NCBI RefSeq assembly: GCF_947501405.1
Contig: NZ_CANMVK010000002.1
Location: 620,001-684,000 of the forward strand
Direction: 5' to 3'
Length of the DNA stretch: 64,000 nt
Source of the DNA: an uncultured Hoeflea sp.
GTDB taxonomy: Bacteria > Pseudomonadota > Alphaproteobacteria > Rhizobiales > Rhizobiaceae
Shown piece after piece: positions 35,042 to 45,100 of this stretch (position 1 is the first letter of the stretch; each line of letters begins with the position of its first letter). A program made the position numbers and the translations under genes. The notes beneath the pieces were generated by a model. That model was not told the DNA's origin and ran no database searches. It worked only from the letters and a program-made list of their open reading frames with translations.

Positions 35042-36019
35042 ATGGCTGGTGGTTTCACCAAATCGGATATTGGCGGGCTTCTTGCCAAGCAGGGCATTCT
35101 GATTGCTTTCGTCATTTTCATGATCGGCTTCACGGTCGCCAACGAGCGTTTCCTGGCGCCTGAAAACATCATGGGAGTGGTGCGCTCCTCTGCGATTCTC
35201 GGCGTCATGGCACTCGGTGTCACCTTTGTGGTGATCAGTGGCAATCTGGATCTGTCAGTCGGGTCGATGATGTCGTTCTCGACGATTGTCGTGCTGGACC
35301 TGCATGACAAGATTGGTCCCGAGCTGGCCATTCCCGCCATGTTTGCGATGACTCTTTGCCTGGGTGCCTTTATCGGGTTCCTGGTTGGCTATCTCAAGCT
35401 CAATTCGCTGATCGTGACGCTTGGCATGTTATCCGCCATTCACGGGCTTACTCTGACTTATTCCGGCGGCAAGAACATGGATATCGCCAACAAGGGCGAA
35501 ACCTGGTTTGCGGTCTTTGGGCAGGGGAGTTTTTTGGGGATTCCCGTGCCGATCCTGATCTTCGGATTGTTGGCGGCGCTGCTCGGGATGGTGCTTGGAA
35601 AGACGCCTTTCGGCCGAAAGGTCTATGCGGTTGGCGGCAATGGTGTGGCGGCGACCTTCTCGGGCATTCCAAGGGCCAGGGTCGTGTTCACCTGTTATCT
35701 GCTGTCTTCCTTGTGTGTTGCCACTGCGGGCCTCATTCAGGCCAGCCGGAGCATGGGAAGCCAAAACACGGTGGGCCAAGGGCTGGAGCTCGAGGTCCTG
35801 GCTGCTGTCATTCTCGGTGGTGCATCGCTGCTCGGCGGCTCCGGCACGATCTTCAAGACCATTATCGGTGTGTTGATCCTTGGCTTCATACAGAACGGCC
35901 TGCTGCTCGTCGGGCTGCAGTTTTACGCACAGTATGTGGTCACCTGGGTCATCATCATTCTGGCGGTTTGGCTCGATATTGCGGCCAAGCGCGGCCGCTT
36001 GTTGTCACCGATCGCGTGA
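35042..36019 (+). CDS. Sugar ABC transporter permease (RbsC-like), first copy
   Basis: A 325-residue inner-membrane permease of the ribose/xylose (BPD_transp_2) class, with about eight to ten hydrophobic segments. Hallmarks are VVISGNLDLSVGSMMSFS and AAVILGGASLLGGSGTIFKT. GGGAGGCAGG stands before the ATG. It lies ten bases before a second, different permease gene, so the channel is probably a heterodimer, whereas RbsC itself is a homodimer. Confidence 0.92.
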   Translation: MAGGFTKSDIGGLLAKQGILIAFVIFMIGFTVANERFLAPENIMGVVRSSAILGVMALGVTFVVISGNLDLSVGSMMSFSTIVVLDLHDKIGPELAIPAMFAMTLCLGAFIGFLVGYLKLNSLIVTLGMLSAIHGLTLTYSGGKNMDIANKGETWFAVFGQGSFLGIPVPILIFGLLAALLGMVLGKTPFGRKVYAVGGNGVAATFSGIPRARVVFTCYLLSSLCVATAGLIQASRSMGSQNTVGQGLELEVLAAVILGGASLLGGSGTIFKTIIGVLILGFIQNGLLLVGLQFYAQYVVTWVIIILAVWLDIAAKRGRLLSPIA

Positions 36020-36029
36020 GGACGGCTTG

Positions 36030-37031
36030 ATGCAAAACGAAACCCGCACCAGACTGATCAAGAAGGGCGCCATTTGGGGCTTCATCCTGTTCGAGCTCGC
36101 GTTCTTCTCGATCGCCGGGAGTTACCTTTCGCTGTCCGAAAGCGCCTTCATGGATGTCGACAACATGTTGTTGTTGCTCAAACAGTCGGCGCCGATCGGC
36201 ATTATCGCGCTGGGTATGACGATCATCATGATCAACGGCAACATCGACCTGAGCGTTGGGGCAACCTATGCACTCGCGGCAATCGTGATGCTGGACAGCA
36301 TGACTTGGCCGGTCTTTGCCGGGCTCGGTGACTGGGTGATCCCTGTATCCTGGATTCTGGCTCTCCTAACCGGTGTGGTGCTTGGTGCAGTCAACGGCCT
36401 CATTGTCTGGAAAACCGGTGTCGATGCCTTCATCGTTACCCTGGGATCGATGCTTGGCTACCGTGGGCTGGTGTTCATGTACAACGGCGAGGAGCCGACG
36501 TCGCAGCTCAACTGGACCCTGGTCGATTTCGCCGAAGCCCAGTTCCTGGGCCTGCACACGGCAACCTGGTTCCTGCTGGCGGTCGCTATAGGTCTGTGGT
36601 TCGTGATGAACCGAACGGTTCATGGCCGCAATGCCTATGCCATTGGCGACAATCGGGAGGCCGCGGTCAATGCGGGCATTCGTGTCGGACCGCACATGAT
36701 GATCAATTTCATGCTGATCGGGTTTCTGGCCGCTCTCTCCGCAGCCGTGTTCTATTCCGAAAGCGGGTCGGTCAATCCCAATGATGGCGAACTGTTCGAA
36801 CTCTGGGCCATCACCGCCGTGGTGCTTGGCGGCACCAAACTGACCGGCGGATCCGGGTCGATTGTCTCCACGCTTGGCGGCGTCATTGCCATTCAGCTCT
36901 TGCGCAAGGGGTTGGGCTACATTGGTGCCGGTACCGAGACGGTCAATCTTGTCATCGGCCTGATCCTGATCGCGGTGTTGTTCCTCGATCGCCAACTCAA
37001 CATCAAGGCCAAGGGGGAGTTGAAGGTATGA
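36030..37031 (+). CDS. Sugar ABC transporter permease (RbsC-like), second copy
   Basis: A 333-residue permease of the same family, with the matching landmarks IMINGNIDLSVGATYALA and TAVVLGGTKLTGGSGSIVST. It overlaps the ATPase gene by four bases (ATGA). I chose ATG 36030 since it lies just after the preceding stop; the longer frame from 35880 would overlap the first permease gene. With that protein it forms the membrane part of the importer. Confidence 0.92.
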   Translation: MQNETRTRLIKKGAIWGFILFELAFFSIAGSYLSLSESAFMDVDNMLLLLKQSAPIGIIALGMTIIMINGNIDLSVGATYALAAIVMLDSMTWPVFAGLGDWVIPVSWILALLTGVVLGAVNGLIVWKTGVDAFIVTLGSMLGYRGLVFMYNGEEPTSQLNWTLVDFAEAQFLGLHTATWFLLAVAIGLWFVMNRTVHGRNAYAIGDNREAAVNAGIRVGPHMMINFMLIGFLAALSAAVFYSESGSVNPNDGELFELWAITAVVLGGTKLTGGSGSIVSTLGGVIAIQLLRKGLGYIGAGTETVNLVIGLILIAVLFLDRQLNIKAKGELKV

Positions 37032-38557
37032 GCAAACAAGCTTCTCAACCGGTGCCTGCGCTTCGGCTTGAAGATATCGTCAAGACCTTCCCTGGCGTGC
37101 GCGCACTCGACGGTGTGTCGTTTGACGTCATGCCAGGCGAGGTACACGCCCTGATGGGAGAAAACGGCGCTGGCAAGTCGACGTTGATGAAGGTTCTTGG
37201 CGGCATCCATCAGCCTGACAGCGGCCGGATCATTGTCAATGAAACCCCAGTAAGGATGGGCTCGCCGCTCGAGGCCAAGCACAAGGGCATTGTCTTCATT
37301 CATCAGGAACTCAGTCTGGCCGAGGAACTGACGGTTGCCGAAAACATCTATCTGGGTGAATTGCCGCGCAAGCGCTTTGGTGTGGTGGATTGGCAATCCC
37401 TGTTCGAAAAGACCAACCGGATTTTGCAGCGTCTCAAGGTTGGTTTCGATGCCAAGACCCAGGTTGGGGATCTGTCGATCGCCAACCAGCAGATGGTGGA
37501 GATTGCTCGCGCACTTACCCATGAAGCCAAGGCAGTGATCTTCGATGAACCGACGGCATCACTTACCGATGCCGAGAAAGTGGTTCTGTTCGAGGTGGTC
37601 GAAGATCTCAAATCCCATGGTGTCGGTATCATCTACATCTCGCACCGGATGGAAGAAATCTTCAAGATCACCGATCGCATTTCGGTTCTGCGTGACGGCC
37701 AGTACCGCGGCACCCTGGAAACCGCAAAGACGAGCGAGGAAGACGTCACCCAATTGATGATCGGGCGCAAGCTTGATCTGACCCGCCACGTCAAAGACCA
37801 TGAATTTGGCGATGTCGCACTTGAGGTGAAAGGGCTTTCCTGCGGGACGCTCTACCGGGATGTCAATTTCAATGTCCGCGAGGGGGAAGTGGTCGGCTTC
37901 TATGGGCTTGTCGGGGCCGGGCGCACCGAAATCGCCGAAACCCTGTTTGGTCTGCGAACGCCGACCGGTGGCAGCATCCTGTTGGAAGGTCAGCAGGTGG
38001 AAATCACCTCTCCGGTGGATGCGATCAGTCTTGGGATCTCGCTGGTGCCGGAAAACAGAAAAGAACAGGGACTCGTCCTGGGCATGAACTGCCGGGATAA
38101 CATGACACTGCCGCAAGTGGGAGATTTGACCGCGGGTCCCTTTGTGTCGGACGGCGCGGAGATAGCGATCTTCGACCTTTACCACGACAAGCTGGAGATC
38201 AAGACCCCAAGCTGGAAGCAACTGGCGGGCAATCTTTCGGGAGGCAATCAGCAGAAGATCGTCATCGGCAAATGGCTGTCCATGCATCCAAAGGTGCTTA
38301 TCGTGGACGAACCAACCCGTGGAATCGATGTCGGTTCCAAGTCTGAAATCCACAGACTCATCCGGGACCTCGCTTCGCAAGGCTACGCCGTTGTCGTGAT
38401 TTCATCCGAAATGCCGGAAGTGCTGCATGTTTCGGACCGCATCGTGGCGATGTACAGCGGGCGGATCATGCGCGAGTTCACCTCGGAAGAGGTCACCGAA
38501 GACAGCCTGATCCAGGCGATTTCGGGCATCGTCGCAAGTGACGAGAAGGCCGCTTGA
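37028..38557 (+). CDS. Sugar ABC transporter ATP-binding protein (RbsA-like, two nucleotide-binding domains)
   Basis: A 509-residue tandem ATPase. Domain one has Walker A GENGAGKSTL, signature LSIANQQMVEIARAL and Walker B VIFDEPTASLT. Domain two has the degenerate Walker A GLVGAGRTE, normal for this family, and the signature LSGGNQQKIVIGKWL. It energises import through the two permeases. The start overlaps the permease stop, and the stop lies one base before the next gene, so the operon is tightly packed. Confidence 0.94.
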   Translation: MSKQASQPVPALRLEDIVKTFPGVRALDGVSFDVMPGEVHALMGENGAGKSTLMKVLGGIHQPDSGRIIVNETPVRMGSPLEAKHKGIVFIHQELSLAEELTVAENIYLGELPRKRFGVVDWQSLFEKTNRILQRLKVGFDAKTQVGDLSIANQQMVEIARALTHEAKAVIFDEPTASLTDAEKVVLFEVVEDLKSHGVGIIYISHRMEEIFKITDRISVLRDGQYRGTLETAKTSEEDVTQLMIGRKLDLTRHVKDHEFGDVALEVKGLSCGTLYRDVNFNVREGEVVGFYGLVGAGRTEIAETLFGLRTPTGGSILLEGQQVEITSPVDAISLGISLVPENRKEQGLVLGMNCRDNMTLPQVGDLTAGPFVSDGAEIAIFDLYHDKLEIKTPSWKQLAGNLSGGNQQKIVIGKWLSMHPKVLIVDEPTRGIDVGSKSEIHRLIRDLASQGYAVVVISSEMPEVLHVSDRIVAMYSGRIMREFTSEEVTEDSLIQAISGIVASDEKAA

Positions 38558-38558
38558 G

Positions 38559-39431
38559 ATGAAAATCGGCTTCGCCGGATTAGGGCGGATGGGACGTCGA
38601 ATGGCCGCAAATTGCGTTCGCGCCGGCCATGAAGTAACCGTCTGGAACCGCAGCCTCGATCCTATCGATACCTTTCTAAAGGCCTATGAGGCGAAAGCCG
38701 CCGAAGTCCCTGGCCAGCTGGCTTCCGGGTGCGAAACCGTTCTCACCATGCTCGCCAATGACGATGCAGCCTACGCCGTCTATCTCGGGCCAAAGGGTTT
38801 GATACAAAGCCCTGGTGCAAAGCTGTTGGTCGAGATGGGTACAATGAGTCCGGGTCTCGTTCAGGAGTTGTCGAGTGCCGCAGCCGCTGCGGGTAAAGTC
38901 TTTGTTGATGCGCCGGTTTCCGGCGCCACGCAGGCTGCCGAAGATGCGCAATTGTTGATCATGGCGGGATGCGAGCAGGATGCTCATCCGTCGCTTGCCG
39001 ATGTGTTCGGATCAATAGGCCGCAAGACAATCTGGCTTGGTTCAGTTGGTGCGGGCGCTGTCATGAAGTTGGCTGTCAACATGCTGGTCCACGGACTCAA
39101 CCAGACCGTCTCCGAGGCTCTGACCCTGGCAGGCAGAGCCGGCATAAGCGAAAGCGACGCTTTCGATGTCATTGAAAACTCAGCCGCGGCAGCACCGATG
39201 CTTGGTTACAGGCGCGCTCACTATCTCAAGGAGGCCGATCAGGACGTCTCCTTCACCATCGACCTTGCAAGAAAGGATGTGACACTGGCGTTGGCCCTGG
39301 CTGACGAACTCGGTGTCAACATGCCACAGACCCAAACCACCTTGGATGTTCTCAAGATGGCGCAGAACGACGGCTACGGCCAACGCGATATGGCCTCGGT
39401 TTTCGCATTCATGAAAGGACAAGCACGATGA
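38559..39431 (+). CDS. Beta-hydroxyacid dehydrogenase family protein (3-hydroxyisobutyrate dehydrogenase-like)
   Basis: A 290-residue NAD(P)-dependent dehydrogenase with the N-terminal motif GFAGLGRMGRRMA, the substrate-binding VDAPVSGATQAAED and the catalytic lysine region GAVMKLAVNMLVH. Members oxidise 3-hydroxyisobutyrate, tartronate semialdehyde, 6-phosphogluconate-like acids and related beta-hydroxyacids. ATG 38559 follows the ATPase stop by one base. Within this operon it probably acts on an acid formed from the imported compound, which the 2-oxoacid dehydrogenase encoded divergently may later decarboxylate (inference). Confidence 0.85.
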   Translation: MKIGFAGLGRMGRRMAANCVRAGHEVTVWNRSLDPIDTFLKAYEAKAAEVPGQLASGCETVLTMLANDDAAYAVYLGPKGLIQSPGAKLLVEMGTMSPGLVQELSSAAAAAGKVFVDAPVSGATQAAEDAQLLIMAGCEQDAHPSLADVFGSIGRKTIWLGSVGAGAVMKLAVNMLVHGLNQTVSEALTLAGRAGISESDAFDVIENSAAAAPMLGYRRAHYLKEADQDVSFTIDLARKDVTLALALADELGVNMPQTQTTLDVLKMAQNDGYGQRDMASVFAFMKGQAR

Positions 39432-40144
39432 AAGCGGCTCTATTCGTTGGCGGCTGGGAGGGGCACACCCCAACCGATTTCGGGGATTGGTGCGAAGCCC
39501 TTTTGAAACAGCAAGGTTTCGAGGTGACCACCCACAACACGCTTGCACCGCTGGCCAATCCATCGGCAATGGCCGATGTCGATCTGATCGTTCCGATATG
39601 GTCAAGCGCGCGGTCTTCGCATCAGGATGAGTTTGGCAACATCACCCGGGAGGAAGAGCTCGGCCTGCTGAAACTGATTGCGGATGGATGCGGGATCGCA
39701 GGCTGGCACGGCCATATGGGCGATGCGTTTCGCGACCATCCGAGTTATCATTTCATGCTTGGCGGGCAGTTTGTTGCTCATCCACCGGGGTGGCCGGACA
39801 ACCCGGTGCCATCGGATGATTTCATAGACTACGACGTCACAATTACCCGGCCCGATGATCCGATCGTCAGAGGCATCAAGAGCTTCAAATTGCATTCGGA
39901 GCAATATTACATGCTGGTCGATCCATCCAACGAAGTGTTGGCAACCACAACCTTTTCGGGCGATCATCTGTGGTGGATTGAGGGCACCGTCATCCCTGTG
40001 GTCTGGAAGCGTCGTTGGGACAAGGGCCGGGTGTTTTATTGTTCGATAGGGCACACGCTTGATGATCTGAAAGTGCCGCAGGTGACGGAAATCATCAGGC
40101 GCGGCATGCTTTGGGCCGCAAGGGAGGCCGGGGCGTCAAGCTAG
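39428..40144 (+). CDS. ThuA-like domain protein
   Basis: A 238-residue protein of the ThuA family (glutamine-amidotransferase-like fold), named for trehalose/maltose utilisation in rhizobia but of no settled biochemical function. Typical pieces are the opening ALFVGGWEGHTPTDF, GIAGWHGHMGDAFRDHPSYH and SEQYYMLVDPSNEVL. The start overlaps the preceding gene by four bases (ATGA). It closes the seven-gene rightward operon and is followed by a good terminator. Confidence 0.88.
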   Translation: MKAALFVGGWEGHTPTDFGDWCEALLKQQGFEVTTHNTLAPLANPSAMADVDLIVPIWSSARSSHQDEFGNITREEELGLLKLIADGCGIAGWHGHMGDAFRDHPSYHFMLGGQFVAHPPGWPDNPVPSDDFIDYDVTITRPDDPIVRGIKSFKLHSEQYYMLVDPSNEVLATTTFSGDHLWWIEGTVIPVVWKRRWDKGRVFYCSIGHTLDDLKVPQVTEIIRRGMLWAAREAGASS

Positions 40145-40185
40145 AGCATTTCTTGCGTTTGTCGGGTCACAAATCGCTGCCTTGC

Positions 40186-40206
40186 AAACAGCAAATAGCT
40201 GTTTTT
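40186..40206 (+). terminator. Factor-independent terminator after the ThuA gene
   Basis: AAACAGC (40186-40192) and GCTGTTT (40198-40204) form a perfect 7-bp stem with loop AAATA, and the T-run extends to 40206. It ends the importer operon. Confidence 0.7.
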
Positions 40207-40909
40207 AAACGCGTTTTTTGACGCATCTGTGGTTCAACGCTTGCAGGAATTGCTCTGGGCACAAGATGCTTCATCGACCTTTTTCCAACAGAGGCCGTTT
40301 CGGCCGATAGCTTCATCGTGTCAATGACTGACTGAGCCTGGGTTGCTTTCTCGAAATCAGGAAAGCTGTTGCGGCGATTTAGGTGCGCCATGACGACCAT
40401 ATGATCGTGGCTATCGCCTGGCGCTTCGTGACGGTCGGCATGCTGCCGAATGCCACCCCAAGTCACTGGCGGCCTCCATTCAATCGTCGGTGCTCTCTAC
40501 GTAGCCGCCGAGATGTCAGCGATCGAGCTCAAGCGGTTCCGAATGGACGGTATGACATTGCGGAAAATCGAGGTGATGGAATCCACCCTCCGCAGTAACC
40601 CGGAAATCTGTCACGGCATCAAGGTCCTCACGGACACCGAAGCCTTTCGCCATGGCTACCGGCAAGGGTTCGACCGGGCTCTCCAGCCCATGACCGGTCA
40701 CGCATGGGAAATGAACGATCCTGCTGCACGCATCTCCATGCCTTAAATGATCACGCGGTTCGAGCGGGTCAGGTTCGAAATCGCCTCGGAGGAGGACGGC
40801 AAGATCCGGACGTTGAGAGCGAGGAAGTTCGTGGTATGGGACACAGACGACTTAAATCCAAGCCGCTCTTCCGGAGGCTTCGACCGCGTTTGCTTAAGCG
40901 CCAAAACTC
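40207..40909. other. Stretch without a recognisable gene
   Basis: About 700 bases between the importer operon and the RTX relic. An open frame at 40450-40746 (rightward, 98 residues) has no motif I recognise and no clear ribosome-binding site. The stretch may be worn-down accessory DNA. Confidence 0.4.
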
Positions 40910-41192
40910 CGAACATCTTCATTGGCAGCATTGGAAACGACGTGAGCGCCGATGACGGCAATGACATCATCGTGTTTTGGGGCTGCGTTTCCAACGACAG
41001 CATTCCCGGTCAGGGTGATGATATCACCATCACCAATGCAGCCGTTACGGATGCGATTCAGAGTTCAGCGAAGTCGAATACATCCGCTTCGGCGATACCG
41101 GTCCGGTGTCGCTTGCCGATATCGTCGCCAACTCAGGCCACAATCCCGGCGATACCTGGTTCGATTCCGAGCCGGTCGGCGGGCTGAACTGA
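40910..41192 (+). pseudogene. Decayed copy of the C-terminus of the RTX protein gene
   Basis: This stretch matches the last 280 bases of the intact RTX gene at 45290-45569. Both contain ADDGNDIIVF, and both end in VEYIRFGDTGPVSLADIVANS followed by NPGDTWFD and EPVGGL. Here the reading frame changes midway by a net two-base insertion, and only part of the gene is present. It suggests an older RTX gene was lost and its tail left behind, or that the locus rearranged by duplication. Confidence 0.8.
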
Positions 41193-41514
41193 GCGCAGAA
41201 TGGCATGCCCCCCGCGAGATTGGCTCGGCCAATTCCCGATATGTTGCCCCATTCCCGTACATTCCGCCGATTGCCCCGGCTGACGCGAAGGCAAAGCGCT
41301 AACCTTCTGGCCTGCCGAAGTGTCGCACCCTGATTTTGCCCTAAAATCTCAGGATTGTTTCCGCGCGAGAACCATGATCATTCTCGCCACTAACGGGAGT
41401 GGCCCGGGGTAACTGATCCCGGTTGAGTGTGCCAGTCACGAAACCGATCATGAGGTGGACTACGAATGAAATGCGAATTTGACGTGGTGTTTGAATGAAC
41501 CGGGCCATTGTCCG

Positions 41515-42144
41515 ATGAGAGCAACATTGGTGCTTCTTTTCATTATTGCCGTTCTCGTCGTGTCCCAGGTGGTCATGTACCGGCTGGAAGGTGGCCTGAA
41601 GGTCGCCGACGGCTATGCGGAGCCGCCGCTTTCCACGGTGTTTCATGCGAAATTCTCCGAGCCGCTGGCTGCGACCGACAACCGCGGCCTTTCACATCTC
41701 GGTATTGTGGAGCGTTGGTTTTACTGGCGTGCGCTGCGGAAGTTCCCTACCTTGGACCACTGCCTCACATCGCCCGCCAAGGATAACGCCGACGCCTTCG
41801 ATTTCAACTGGAAATCCATGCGCGCTTCCGAGCAAGCCCAGCTGTGCCTTCACCATATGAGTGTCAGGCTCAAGGACCCTGTCCAAATTGCGGGTTGGCT
41901 TAGGGGACAGGGATTCAACACCGGCCCAATCGCAGAAAGTATAAATAAAGGGATATTTGGCGTTTACGGAATTTGGAATACTTCAAATAATAATAATGTG
42001 GATCCTTTTTCAATTTTTTCAACATTTAGATTGTATGTTGGTCGATTGATAACGTCAAATGGGATCTATGTGGAAATAACTATTGATGAGATATCTGAAT
42101 ATACTATAGATATAAATGTGCGATACCAAGCAGAATACATATAG
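41515..42144 (+). CDS. Membrane-anchored small protein of unknown function, partner of the RTX protein
   Basis: A 209-residue protein with one N-terminal transmembrane helix (residues 4-21, LVLLFIIAVLVVSQVV), so the rest is probably periplasmic. I recognise no domain. It ends 11 bases before the RTX gene and is likely co-expressed. The first two thirds have ordinary GC content, while the last 70 codons are AT-rich (17 of 60 bases G or C at 42001-42060), like the start of the RTX gene. Its place and topology would suit an immunity protein or a secretion accessory, but neither is shown. The start is uncertain; a TTG at 41479 is also in frame. Confidence 0.6.
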   Translation: MRATLVLLFIIAVLVVSQVVMYRLEGGLKVADGYAEPPLSTVFHAKFSEPLAATDNRGLSHLGIVERWFYWRALRKFPTLDHCLTSPAKDNADAFDFNWKSMRASEQAQLCLHHMSVRLKDPVQIAGWLRGQGFNTGPIAESINKGIFGVYGIWNTSNNNNVDPFSIFSTFRLYVGRLITSNGIYVEITIDEISEYTIDINVRYQAEYI

Positions 42145-42155
42145 AGGGAATCGAA

Positions 42156-45100
42156 ATGGCAAAACTATACATCGCAGCTAATCTGGTGACAAAGACGGCA
42201 CCATTAATAAATGCTGGCCATCTCCAAATCGTTTATAAAAATGATATGAATCAGTATTACGAAATTGAAGTCCAAATTCCAGATGCAGATTACGGTATGG
42301 CAGGTGGTGATTGGAATTTTGTGGGGAGCAATGGGCAGGCATTTCACGGTAGAGATGGGGATGATACCGATCATGTCAAGCTCGATGGAACGCCGACGAA
42401 TACCGCCAGATATGCGCGAACGGAGCTTACTTTGCGGGACGGGCAGACTGCGGAAGATGTCTGGACTATGCTTCTAGGCATCCACAATAGTATTGTTACG
42501 AATGGTAGCAATTTGGATTATGATACATATCTGTCAATGCAAAACAGCAACAGCTATGTCACCAGCATGTTGTATGCAATCGGTCAAGATATAGCTGATT
42601 ATATTGGTCGCTTGAGCACAGCAACGGATATTAAACGATATCCCGGCATCCAAACAAATGTTCTCAAACACGGCGATAACGGTGCTTTTGGCGACTACAA
42701 TGATGGAGTAAGCATTACTATTGAAGGCACCCCTGGCAATGATTTCCTGCGGGGTGGAAACAATGATGACGCCATCAATGGAAATGGCGGCGACGACATC
42801 ATTCTTGGAAATGACGGAAAAGACCTGTTTGAAGGCGGCGCCGGGCGCAACATTCTCTCGGGCGGGGAGGGCGACGATACGTTCCGGCTTCATTCGGAAA
42901 GCGGGACTGGCGACGATTTCTCGGTGATCTGGGGCGGCGCCGGGGCTGATACCTATCATCTGACAGCGGACCACGACGGGTACAGCCGGGAATGGTCGAA
43001 CATTGTCGCGATCCATGCCGGCGAGATCAGCGACGAGTTGCTGAGCAACCTCGATATCGCCGCCTTCGAGACTGCGCTTGAAGGCGAGTTGGGCACCCAG
43101 ATCGACTATGTGGTCATCAATCCCGGGAGCGATGATGTGTTTCTCGACCTCTATGGCAACGCACTGCAATGGTCGCTTGAGGAAACCGTCGAAGAATATC
43201 CGGACAAATTCGGCAGAGATTTCTTTGATACCGGAGATACACACAACGGCCTGCCGATCTTTGAGCCAACCGAGTGGGTCGATGTCGATGACACGGTGAC
43301 CTATTCGTATCTCAAGGTGAACGGAAACGATGGTGGCGTGTTCACGCATAACTCCTGGACTGGAACAGGAAATGGTTTTGTCACGCCGGGTTCCTTCTAC
43401 AATGATCTTTCGGTTTCACCGAACCAGAGCGGCGGCGGCTCACCGATTGTGGGATATTCGCTCATCGGCTTCACCGAAGGTCTGGCGGGCCTGTCGTTCT
43501 CCTCCTACGAGAATGTGAATTCCTATGTTACCGAGACCCGAACCGTGGTGCGCGCGATCGACAGTCTGGGAACCAACTTCACCTTGGATCACCGCTTTGG
43601 TCCGAACGGCGAAGGCTATTACAAGGTGCCTGTCGATGAACCTGAAATCCTCGGAACAACTCTCAGCGACGAGACGGAGTCCGATTCCAGCGATCCGCTG
43701 ATCAGCCCCGAATACGACACTGCCGCCAAGCTGCGGATGGATCTGAACGCCTATCAGTTGCCACAGGACGGCACTCCAGGTGGCGGTACACCGGGTGGCG
43801 GCGCGCCAGGCCCCGGCAACGACTATCAAAAAGGCTCGGCGGATCCCGATACCTTTTATCTGGGCGATGGCCACGATGTCGCCTTCGGTTATGCCGGCGC
43901 GGATTCCTTGTTCGGCGATGCCGGTAACGACATGCTGTTCGGCGGTGACGGCGACGACCAGCTCTCCGGTGGTGATGGCGATGATACGCTTCTGGGCGAG
44001 GCCGGCGCCGACAGCCTGACGGGCGGTAATGGCGACGATTTGATCTATATCGACGATGACGACACCTCGTGGTCGGGCGATGCAGGGATCGACACGCTGA
44101 TCCATACCGGCTCGGTTGCCAAACAATATGCGCTGGCCCAGGGCGGGTTCGAGCATGGCAGATTTGGCTCCGGCAATGATACGATCCAGGGCACTGGCGA
44201 CGCCAACGAGATCCATGGCGGCTTGGGCGATGACACGATCAATGGCGACGGTGGCAACGATGTTCTCGTCGGCGGAGCAGGCAATGACAGCCTAAATGGC
44301 GGCGATGGTCTCGATACCCTCGACGGTGGTTTTGGGGATGATCTGCTCGACGGTGGGAGCGGTGAAGATATCGCAAGCTATGACGGCATCGCGACCGATT
44401 ATGCCTTCACTCTCAACATCGACGGGTCGACAACTGTTCAGAACGCTGCTTACGGCACGGACACACTCCTTGGCATTGAGAGAGTTTCGTTCTCCGGCGA
44501 TGGCAGCATTTACGATCTGACAGAACTCAATTCGTCGGGGCCGAATGTAATCACAGGCACCTCCGGCGATGACTATCTTGCAGGCACATCTAGCGATGAC
44601 GAGATAAGTGGCCTTGCCGGCGATGATCATCTCGATGGCCTTGCCGGTAATGACACCTTGCTCGGCGGTGACGGCAATGACACGCTCAATGGCGGGGCGG
44701 GCGATGATGTGCTCGCTGGCGGAGGCGGCACTTACAATCAGGTCGATTACGAAGGTGTTCGTACAGACTTCAGCTTCATCCGTAACGTGGATGATAGCGT
44801 GACGGTCACCAGCACGGCCTGGGGAACGGACACACTGACAGACATCAATGGCGTCTGGTTTGTCGGGGAGGCCAAGTGGTACGATATCGATGACCTGATC
44901 GATTACAACAGCTTCGACACCATCGACACCGGCACCACGGGTGATGACTACCTTGTCGGCACCGCCGGCAATGATGCGATTCTCGGCGGCGAAGGAACCG
45001 ACACGCTCTATGGCGGGCTTGGCGACGATCTGCTCGACGGGCAGGGCGGCGGCTACAATCAGGCCGATTACGATGGGGCCGCATCCGATTACACCTTCAC

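Noticed and set aside
37850-37960. Degenerate second Walker A (GLVGAGRTE) in the RbsA-like ATPase
   Set aside because: This is normal for the ribose-type tandem ATPases and does not show decay.
40450-40746. 98-residue open frame before the RTX relic
   Set aside because: No recognised domain, no clear ribosome-binding site, and it lies in worn-down DNA, so it is not listed as a gene.
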